Positions 51,743 to 57,733 of a stretch of DNA of 57,733 nt are shown piece by piece. The stretch spans positions 1 to 57,733 of the forward strand of contig LFRW01000018.1 in assembly GCA_001512965.1 (NCBI GenBank). Direction: 5' to 3'. The DNA is from Methanomicrobia archaeon DTU008 (GTDB taxonomy: Archaea; Thermoplasmatota; Thermoplasmata; Methanomassiliicoccales; Methanomassiliicoccaceae). The position numbers and the translations under genes are program-made. How positions within the stretch are numbered: position 1 is the stretch's first letter; each line of letters begins with the position of its first letter. The notes under the pieces were generated by a model that saw nothing but the letters and a program-made list of their open reading frames with translations, was not told the origin of the DNA and searched no databases.

Positions 51743-53026
51743 TCATCCCAGAAGATCACGGGCAGCAGCTTCCGCTTCCGCGAGCACCGCATCTTCGTTC
51801 ACCGTCGTCATGTGATGGTCGTCCACCACTATCTCGCCGTTGCACATGACCGTCTTCACATCCGATCCGGTGGCCGAGTAGACAAGGTTGGATACGATGT
51901 TATCGAGCCGCAAGGGTCGGAGATTGGCGGATCTGCCATCCATGATGACCATGTCCGCCCGTTTACCCACTTCGATGGAGCCTATGCGGTCTTCCATACG
52001 GACCGCCTTGGCCGCCTCGATGGTGGCCAGGTCCAGCACCTGCTGGGCCGGGAGCACGGTGGGGTCCCACCTGCTGGCCTTTTGAAGCAGGGAAAGCGTC
52101 CTCATCTCCCTGAACATGTCCAAGCAGTTGTTTGTGGTCGAACCATCTGTCCCGATGGATGCGGTGACACCGTTCAGGAACATCTCCGGCAATGGAGCGA
52201 CGCCGCCGGTGGCAAGCTTCATGTTGGACACGGGGCAAGTCGAGACCTTGGTGCCGCTGCGCGCGAGCTGCCGGATCTCTCCGACGGTCAACCATGCCGA
52301 GTGGGCGGCGAGACAGCGGTCGTTGAGGAAATCGATGCTTGCCAGATAGTCGGCAGGCCTCTTTCCCTCCTTTTTCTTGCAATCCACCACTTCCTTCCTC
52401 GTCTCCGACAGATGGAATGTCAATAGCAAGTCGTTCTCCAGCGCATATTCCTTGGCTGCCAGGAACGTCTCGGTGGAGCATACGTACACTCCTTGTAGGC
52501 CCAGGGCCGGGACGATGCGTGAGCGCCCGCGATGTTCTCGATGGAATCGCTTGGCGTTTTCGATCGGTGTTCCCAATTGCGTGGTGTACTGGGGATCCAG
52601 CACCGCCCAGCCAAGGATCCCTCGTATACCTGTCTCCTCCACCGCTCTGGCGATGGTGTGTTGGGAATAGTACAGGTCAACGAACGTCGTCGTACCGCTC
52701 AGCAGCATTTCCATGCATCCCTGCCTCGCTCCTGCCAGGATGTCCTTGTCGGTACGCCTCGCATCGATGTCGAAGCTCTTGTTCAGGAACCTGTCGAACG
52801 GCAGGTCGTCGATCTGCCCCTTGAGGATGGACATGGAGACATGGGAATGTGTGTTGATGAGGCCGGGAATGACTATGTCACCAGAGGCGTCGATCTCCCG
52901 GTCAGCGGATTCACGGACCTCCCCGATTTGGATGATGCGATCGTCTTCCACGAGCACATCCCCTCTGACTATCTCGCGGGCAGGGTTCTGTGTGACGACA
53001 TAGGCATCTCTGATGACGGTTCTCAT
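51743..53026 (-). CDS. dadD: 5'-deoxyadenosine/S-adenosylhomocysteine deaminase-type amidohydrolase
   Basis: The product has 427 residues from ATG 53026. IPGLINTHSHVSMSILKG holds the first metal histidines; LLLTFHLSETRKEV, AAHSAWLTVGEI and ASIGTDGSTTNNCLDMF supply the others. The pattern matches the MTA/SAH deaminase group, which in methanogens (DadD) recycles 5'-deoxyadenosine, SAH and related nucleosides. A shared A/T-rich element near 53051-53060 lies about 27 bases upstream, so the transcript is probably leaderless. It is divergent from the MBL gene. Confidence 0.87.
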   Translation of the reverse strand: MRTVIRDAYVVTQNPAREIVRGDVLVEDDRIIQIGEVRESADREIDASGDIVIPGLINTHSHVSMSILKGQIDDLPFDRFLNKSFDIDARRTDKDILAGARQGCMEMLLSGTTTFVDLYYSQHTIARAVEETGIRGILGWAVLDPQYTTQLGTPIENAKRFHREHRGRSRIVPALGLQGVYVCSTETFLAAKEYALENDLLLTFHLSETRKEVVDCKKKEGKRPADYLASIDFLNDRCLAAHSAWLTVGEIRQLARSGTKVSTCPVSNMKLATGGVAPLPEMFLNGVTASIGTDGSTTNNCLDMFREMRTLSLLQKASRWDPTVLPAQQVLDLATIEAAKAVRMEDRIGSIEVGKRADMVIMDGRSANLRPLRLDNIVSNLVYSATGSDVKTVMCNGEIVVDDHHMTTVNEDAVLAEAEAAARDLLG

Positions 53027-53113
53027 GCATCCCGACCATGCCTCTTGTCGGTAATTAATCCTCTCATCGGGAGTGGAAAGATAGATTAGGTGTTCGACCA
53101 TTAGGTCGGAGAG

Positions 53114-53941
53114 ATGACCAGCCTAACGTTCCTGGGGACGGGTGGAGGGCGCTTCGCCACCATCTACCAGGTCCGTGCAACGGGAGGGATCATCATCCAG
53201 GACGAAGGGCGCCTGCATCTTGACCCAGGACCATCGGCGCTGGCTGGCATGAAATCCCTATCTCTTGACCCATCCCATACCGATTGCGTGATGGTGTCGC
53301 ACTGCCATCCCGATCATTATGCCGACGCGGAAATGCTCATCGAGGGCATGACGCAGGGAGGCTACAGACGCCATGGAAAGCTTATCACCGCCCGATCCGT
53401 GCTTGAGGGTGGCGGCAGATTCACCCAAGCCATCTCCAGATATCATCAATCCCTGCCTGAGAAGGTCATCAAGGTCGCCCCGGGAGACCGGTTCCATGCA
53501 TCGGGGATGGTGGTCGAGGCGACCCCGACCGTACATTCCGACCCTGACGGCGTTGGGTTCATATTCCATACCGGCGCCGGGCCAGTCTCGTACATAGGGG
53601 ACAGCGAGGCGAACGAATGCCTATATCGTTCACACCTTGGCTCCAGGGTGCTGATCGTCAACCTCACGTGCCCCACCAGTTCGAAGATCCCCAAGCATAT
53701 GCACACGGAGGACGCCGCCATGCTCATTTCGAAAATCCGGCCGGAGGTGGCGGTGCTGACCCATTTCGGCATCGGGGTGATCGTGGATGGCATAGAGGCT
53801 CAGGTTCGCTACATCGAGGAGGCATCTGGCGTCCGGACCATAGCGGCCGAGGACTTCATGACCATCGATATCGGGAAAAGGATCACTTCCAGGAACGCCA
53901 TCGACAGTGATGCCAAGGCCAGGGACAATCGGCTCCCATGA
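53114..53941 (+). CDS. MBL-fold metallo-hydrolase
   Basis: The product has 275 residues. LTFLGTGGGRFATIYQVRAT, LHLDPGPSAL and MVSHCHPDHYADAEML (HxHxDH metal motif), then SYIGDSEANE and VAVLTHFGIGV, identify a beta-lactamase-fold hydrolase, similar to RNase Z-type small hydrolases. The substrate is unknown. ATG 53114 is preceded by GGTCGGAGAG. It precedes the CobW-RamA group but has a gap and separate promoter between. Confidence 0.87.
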   Translation: MTSLTFLGTGGGRFATIYQVRATGGIIIQDEGRLHLDPGPSALAGMKSLSLDPSHTDCVMVSHCHPDHYADAEMLIEGMTQGGYRRHGKLITARSVLEGGGRFTQAISRYHQSLPEKVIKVAPGDRFHASGMVVEATPTVHSDPDGVGFIFHTGAGPVSYIGDSEANECLYRSHLGSRVLIVNLTCPTSSKIPKHMHTEDAAMLISKIRPEVAVLTHFGIGVIVDGIEAQVRYIEEASGVRTIAAEDFMTIDIGKRITSRNAIDSDAKARDNRLP

Positions 53942-54015
53942 CCGCCTGGACATCTGAGATCTGAATATACGTTCGAACCAAGGTATTATATTATTTTTTG
54001 TACCTGGTAAAATCA

Positions 54016-54612
54016 ATGATAGTATGCCAACTGGCTGGTTTTCTAGGTAGTGGTAAGACCACCTTGCTCGTTCGCCTTGGCACCACCCTGGGCCGAGCTG
54101 GAAGGAAGGTCGCCATCATAGTTAACGAGGTCGGAGAGGTTGGAGTGGACGGAGCGGTGATAGAGTCCAATGGCCTGAAGAGCATGGAACTCACCGAAGG
54201 CTGCATCTGCTGCTCTCTGTCAGGTAGCCTTCAGAACACCCTCCGCCAGGTGACCAGGGAGTTCGAACCCGATGTGATCATGATCGAACCGACCGGACTC
54301 GCCCTCCCCAGCAAGATCAAGCAGATCGTGCGGACGTCCATGATCGGAGAGGACCGGACGTTCACCATCTGCCTCATCGACGCGTTCCGGGCGTCCAAGC
54401 TGTTCGCAGAGGCTGGGGCCTTCGTGAGCCGTCAGGTGGACGGTGCTGACGTGGTCGCTGTGAACAAGGTGGACATCGTATCCCCCGATGTAAGGAATGA
54501 GGTGGAGAACACCATCAGGAGCATATCGCCGTCAACGCCCATCGTGTTCATCTCCGCCCGGGAAGGCAGCGGGATCGATGAACTGGTCAAAATGTTGGAG
54601 GAAGCCCTATGA
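54016..54612 (+). CDS. CobW/HypB-like G3E GTPase, short form
   Basis: The product has 198 residues from ATG 54016. VCQLAGFLGSGKTTLLVRLG is the P-loop, AIIVNEVGEVGVDGAVIE is switch-like, and ELTEGCICCSLSGSLQ carries the CxCC metal motif of COG0523 proteins. MIEPTGLALPSKIKQIV and VVAVNKVDIVS (NKxD) complete the GTPase. The CobW C-terminal domain is missing. TATA word gtattatatt near 53983-53992 gives a leaderless or near-leaderless start. Overlap with the next gene and nearness to ramA suggest metal or cofactor delivery to corrinoid methyltransferases. Confidence 0.87.
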   Translation: MIVCQLAGFLGSGKTTLLVRLGTTLGRAGRKVAIIVNEVGEVGVDGAVIESNGLKSMELTEGCICCSLSGSLQNTLRQVTREFEPDVIMIEPTGLALPSKIKQIVRTSMIGEDRTFTICLIDAFRASKLFAEAGAFVSRQVDGADVVAVNKVDIVSPDVRNEVENTIRSISPSTPIVFISAREGSGIDELVKMLEEAL

Positions 54613-55013
54613 GCGAGGACACCAAAGAGGAGGCGCATGCTGGCTCCTTCGGACTGAAGCTTCGATTCACTTCTTCCGGCATAGAGCGCGCCGAACTCGC
54701 CGATCTGATCGTCGAGGCCGTTCGCTCCACCGGCGTCAGCATCGGCAACAAGAGGAAGTTTTTGATAGGGCATGTCAAGGCCTTCACATCCGTGCCGGGA
54801 GGATCGCTACAGGTGAACCTGGTCGACCTGGACCTTGGACCAGAGAAGGATGACCGGTTGCCGGAAGGTGCGATCACCAATGGAGAGGTGAGGTTCATGG
54901 CCGCCGTGGTGGGTCTTTCCGATCACGAACTAGAAGAGATCCTGGAGGGAGCCTTGGAACCTCTCGAGGAGAGGCTGGAGCTGGATATAGAGGAGCATAA
55001 GCACGAGCACTGA
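54609..55013 (+). CDS. Unknown protein with His-rich C terminus, coupled to the CobW-like GTPase
   Basis: The product has 134 residues. No family is recognised. It has an alpha/beta segment (LRFTSSGIERAELADLIVEA; KRKFLIGHVKAFTSVPGGSL) and ends with two acidic helices and EEHKHEH, a likely metal-binding tail. It overlaps the GTPase stop by four bases and lies nine bases before ramA, so all three are one transcript. It could replace the missing CobW C-terminal domain or act as a metallochaperone partner; this is inference from context. Confidence 0.7.
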   Translation: MSEDTKEEAHAGSFGLKLRFTSSGIERAELADLIVEAVRSTGVSIGNKRKFLIGHVKAFTSVPGGSLQVNLVDLDLGPEKDDRLPEGAITNGEVRFMAAVVGLSDHELEEILEGALEPLEERLELDIEEHKHEH

Positions 55014-55021
55014 GGTGAGAC

Positions 55022-56656
55022 ATGTACGGAATCGCGATAGACGTGGGGACAAGTGGCATCAGGATGCACGCCGTGGACCTGGAGAGCAAGCAGATCATCT
55101 CGACGGCCATCACTGTCCGCCACCCGGTGCCGGGAGCCAATGTGATGGACCATCTGACCTTCTGCATCGAGGTGCAGCAGGATCTGGCCCACCGCCTGCT
55201 CATCGACACCTCGAACAAGCTGATGAAACTGCTGGACATCGACCTGACCAAGGTGGAGAGGGTGGCGATATGCGGGAACCCCATACAACTGTCGATGTTC
55301 CAGAACATCGAGACCCGCGACCTGGCCTTCGTGGGAGAGACCGCCCTGAAGGTCCGCGGAGTGGAGCTGCAGAAGAGAGATGCCGCCGTGATCAATGCCA
55401 TCGATCTTGGGTTGGAGCTCCCGGACAAATGTCAATTGTACATCCCACCCGCGATCAAGCATGAGATCGGGGCCGATGCCCTGGCCATGATGTACAAGAC
55501 CGGGCTGCTCGACAGGAAGGAGAACGTGCTCGTCACGGACTATGGCACCAATGCCGAGATGGCCTTGAAGGTCGGAGACGAGATCATAACGGGCTCTGCC
55601 GCCGCAGGACCCGCCATGGAAGGGCAGCATATCAAAGCTGGCATGCTCGCGTCCCCAGGCGCAATAAGCGATGTGAACGGCAGGAACGATTGGAAGTGCA
55701 CCGTGCTGGACGATGACATCATCGCCAAGCCTGGAGATGTCGTCGACCCGAACACCGGATCCGTGATGGAGGAGGGGGAGATGCACGGCCGGGCAGTGGG
55801 CATTACCGGCACCGGGGTCATCGCCGCCATCGCGGAAGGTCTTGAGGCCGGCCTCATCAAGATGCCGCATATCAACACCTTCGATAAAAGGCTCCATTTC
55901 CAGGACGGCATCGTGCTGGAAGAGCATGACGTCTTGGAAGCGGCCAAGGCGTTCGGGGCGATGAGGGCTGGCCACTTCACCCTTCTGGAGCATGCTGGAT
56001 TGTTGTTCGAGGATCTCGATATCATGTACATGAGCGGGGCCTCTGGAACCTATGTCGACGCCCTGAAGGCACAGCGGGTCGGCCTTCTGCCTCCCACCTG
56101 CGGCCAGATCTACCAGTTCGGAAACACCTCCCTTGCGATGGCGCTTGACCTGGTGAGGGACCCGGAGCTGCTGGATGAGCTGCAGTCCCTGGCCCAGTCG
56201 ATCAGGGCGAATCATATCATGTTCGCCTCGGACAAGGTGTTCGAGAAGGTGTTCATCCAAGAGCTAGCGCTCTGGACCGAAGGGATGCCCATAGAGGCGT
56301 ACAACATGATGCTGGACATGGCCGACCTACAGCCCTTGCCTCCCATCACCAAGCAGGCAAAGGTGACCCGTACGGTCATGAGGGACATACCCGATCTCGG
56401 CTACAAGGGATTGAAGGTCCTCCGCGACACGGGCGTGTACATCAAGGGAAGCTTCGAAGGTTGCACGGGTTGCGAGAGATGTGTCCAGGAATGCCCTGAG
56501 AGCGCGATCAGGATAAGGCAGGGAGGAACACACGGTTTCGAGCTCGAAGTGGCCTCCGATCTATGCAATGGTACCGCCTGCATGCGTTGCGAGAGGGCCT
56601 GTCCGCAAAAGTGCTTCAAGTTCCGTGAGATGCAGAGGACACTTCTGAAAGCATGA
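55022..56656 (+). CDS. ramA: RamA-type corrinoid protein reductive activase
   Basis: The product has 544 residues, the RamA length. The N-terminal ASKHA-like part shows YGIAIDVGTSGIRMHAVDLE and ENVLVTDYGTNAEMALKVG, with EIITGSAAAGPAMEG and YMSGASGTYVDALKAQRVGL further on. The C terminus has two [4Fe-4S] motifs, CTGCERCVQECP and CNGTACMRCERACP. RamA uses ATP to reduce Co(II) corrinoid to the active Co(I) state for methylamine or methanol methyltransferases. The nearby mtaB supports that role. It is the last gene of the CobW operon. Confidence 0.93.
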   Translation: MYGIAIDVGTSGIRMHAVDLESKQIISTAITVRHPVPGANVMDHLTFCIEVQQDLAHRLLIDTSNKLMKLLDIDLTKVERVAICGNPIQLSMFQNIETRDLAFVGETALKVRGVELQKRDAAVINAIDLGLELPDKCQLYIPPAIKHEIGADALAMMYKTGLLDRKENVLVTDYGTNAEMALKVGDEIITGSAAAGPAMEGQHIKAGMLASPGAISDVNGRNDWKCTVLDDDIIAKPGDVVDPNTGSVMEEGEMHGRAVGITGTGVIAAIAEGLEAGLIKMPHINTFDKRLHFQDGIVLEEHDVLEAAKAFGAMRAGHFTLLEHAGLLFEDLDIMYMSGASGTYVDALKAQRVGLLPPTCGQIYQFGNTSLAMALDLVRDPELLDELQSLAQSIRANHIMFASDKVFEKVFIQELALWTEGMPIEAYNMMLDMADLQPLPPITKQAKVTRTVMRDIPDLGYKGLKVLRDTGVYIKGSFEGCTGCERCVQECPESAIRIRQGGTHGFELEVASDLCNGTACMRCERACPQKCFKFREMQRTLLKA

Positions 56657-56989
56657 TCTTCCACACCTCCAAACGCCTTCCCCCATCTTTCTTTTGATAT
56701 CATCGTGCAGCGTCCCATGTGCGATCACGTCCGCCATGATATTTCGAACCGAGCCATCATCGAAATTGTTGCCAGGGATCGAGGGATGCATCCGGCATCA
56801 TGCCGCATCTGCGCTTCGCATCATCTCCTTTCTTGGAAAACGTGCATGGCGGACATCTAAGGGACCAGGGCGTTGCATCTCCATCATTGCTTGCCGCGGA
56901 TCATGAGATGCCCTAGATCGAAGAAGAGACATCCTAGCTAGATTTAGATAAAAAGGAAGGGAAGGGGTTTAGGTGGGATTCAGGCATGT
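56657..56989. other. Convergent intergenic region with no gene
   Basis: About 330 bases lie between ramA (+) and mtaB (-). No convincing ORF was found. A T-rich tract on the minus strand (about 56942-56958) just after mtaB probably ends its transcript. Confidence 0.45.
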
Positions 56990-57733
56990 TCAGAGGTCGT
57001 AGTTCTTCGGGTTGAACATGGGGATATCCTTGTACGCCTTGAGGCACTGGTCCACGAACTTGCCCTGTTCGTCGGGGAGAGCGCTCAGGTCGGTGATTAT
57101 CCTGCGAAGCATGTCCTGCTCGTGCTTGGACAGCTTCAGCTTTCCGGCCTTCGACTCTTCCTCGATGAGCCTGGCAGCGGTCATACCAGCGGCCTTGGCC
57201 CTCAGGTAGATATCGTTCCCGTTCTCCACGATGGCCTGGCCGATCTTGTACGCGTTGTCGTATGCCAGGATGAACGACTCGGGGGACCTGTACCTGTCCG
57301 TGGCCATGTAGAGGTCGCGGAGCAGCTTGTCCTGCTTCAGCTGCTTGGCGGTGTTCATCAGAGCGGCCTCGTAGCCGATGTTGCCAAGCCAGCACTGCAC
57401 GGAGGACCCGCCGAACTCGGGGTGGTACTCCACCGACTCGTTGGACCACAGGTCGCACACCTGGGCGATCAGGTTGCCCATGAGGTCGGCGTGAGCGCAC
57501 TGGGCACCCTTTCCTTCCTGAGCGCAGGGCTTTCCGGCGATGGACTTGAGGATCGGACCCTCATAGCCGCAGTCCTTGTCAGGACCGGATGCTCCGGCCT
57601 CCCACGCGACAAGCGACCTTGCGGAGGCGATCGCGCGGGTCACGGCGGAGAAGGTACGCGGGATGTCCTTGTCCAGGTAACCGCCGGCCATGAACATGGA
57701 GGTGTTGGCACCTGCGCAGTTGGTGTCACCGCC
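56990..57733 (-). CDS. mtaB: Methanol:corrinoid methyltransferase MtaB, C-terminal part, 5' end cut by window edge
   Basis: The frame is open to the right edge, giving 247 residues. It begins GGDTNCAGANTSMFMAGGYL and contains GPDKDCGYEGPILKS. The two cysteines are 49 residues apart, the spacing of the zinc ligands Cys220 and Cys269 of Methanosarcina MtaB. EGKGAQCAHADLMGNLIAQV and DLWSNESVEYHPEFGGSSVQ also match. MtaB activates methanol on zinc and methylates the corrinoid on MtaC. About 210 N-terminal residues, including the zinc-binding glutamate, lie outside. A partner mtaC is expected beyond the edge. Confidence 0.92.
   Translation of the reverse strand, partial: GGDTNCAGANTSMFMAGGYLDKDIPRTFSAVTRAIASARSLVAWEAGASGPDKDCGYEGPILKSIAGKPCAQEGKGAQCAHADLMGNLIAQVCDLWSNESVEYHPEFGGSSVQCWLGNIGYEAALMNTAKQLKQDKLLRDLYMATDRYRSPESFILAYDNAYKIGQAIVENGNDIYLRAKAAGMTAARLIEEESKAGKLKLSKHEQDMLRRIITDLSALPDEQGKFVDQCLKAYKDIPMFNPKNYDL

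Noticed and set aside
54923-56260. 445-codon minus-strand open frame
   Set aside because: It is antisense to ramA, whose motifs and ferredoxin domain are unmistakable. The antisense product is His- and Leu-rich without family features.

Overview
This window comes from a methylotrophic methanogenic archaeon, most likely of the order Methanomassiliicoccales (Thermoplasmata). The right edge carries the C-terminal part of the methanol:corrinoid methyltransferase MtaB. Just before it lie a RamA-type corrinoid-activating ferredoxin and a CobW-like GTPase. The information genes are archaeal: RpoL, TruD, ArcS, aIF2-alpha, L44e, S27e, Nop10, Bud32, RadB, an archaeal DNA ligase and Dph6. A 5S rRNA gene stands alone, without 16S or 23S beside it. 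Base composition is GC-rich, so long antisense open frames are common and were left out. Many genes have an A/T-rich TATA element about 25-30 bases before the start codon, which indicates leaderless transcripts; I used this to choose starts.

Layout. 1-6.4 kb: the edge of an ADP-forming acyl-CoA synthetase, a DUF72 protein, a methyltransferase, a YhaM-like OB/HD nuclease, a zinc peptidase-like protein, a DHH phosphoesterase and a truncated amino-acid permease. 6.5-12 kb: acetyltransferase, IscA-like protein, HMCES/YedK, a Hef-type helicase and DNA ligase, together a repair-flavoured group. 12-19.2 kb: rpoL-truD, then a giant TPR/zinc-finger gene with a divergent, hairpin-rich region that probably encodes a small RNA, then tRNA-Gly. 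19.3-24.7 kb: a structured region, arcS, a TusA/DsrEFH-like sulfur-relay operon with a divergent HTH regulator, and pyrBI. 24.7-28.3 kb: thiE, thi4, a UPF0200 kinase, a DUF92 membrane protein and 5S rRNA. 28.4-37.6 kb: a membrane zinc-ribbon protein, the isoprenoid operon (isopentenyl phosphate kinase, type 2 IPP isomerase, prenyl synthase), radB, an MFS transporter, bud32, an ITPase, an epimerase and a transglutaminase lipoprotein. 37.7-46.2 kb: tRNA-Pro, a coiled-coil gene with a G9 tract, CBS proteins, two small unknown proteins, a flavodoxin, a second ADP-forming acyl-CoA synthetase with a DRTGG protein, a peroxiredoxin, a methyltransferase and dph6. 46.4-51.4 kb: zinc ribbon-creatininase-rpiA, then the classic archaeal operon rpl44e-rps27e-aIF2a-nop10-PAC2, then a ribbon-helix-helix regulator. 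51.5-57.7 kb: intron-containing tRNA-Tyr, a dadD-type deaminase, an MBL hydrolase, CobW-like GTPase, His-tailed protein, ramA and partial mtaB.

The most unusual signal is at 18.68-19.05 kb. Three copies of one 10-base word lie within 340 bases. Two are the apical loops of unrelated GC-rich hairpins in a promoter-preceded region without an ORF. The third is, on the opposite strand, the anti-start sequence in the leader of the divergent TPR mRNA. That leader can fold the TPR start codon into an 8-bp hairpin, so a small RNA displaying these loops could open it. The same region carries palindromic GTCCGAC/GTCGGAC elements that also cluster at the promoter of the RHH regulator gene near 51.4 kb. 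This suggests a regulator-small RNA-TPR circuit. It is an inference from sequence and has not been tested.
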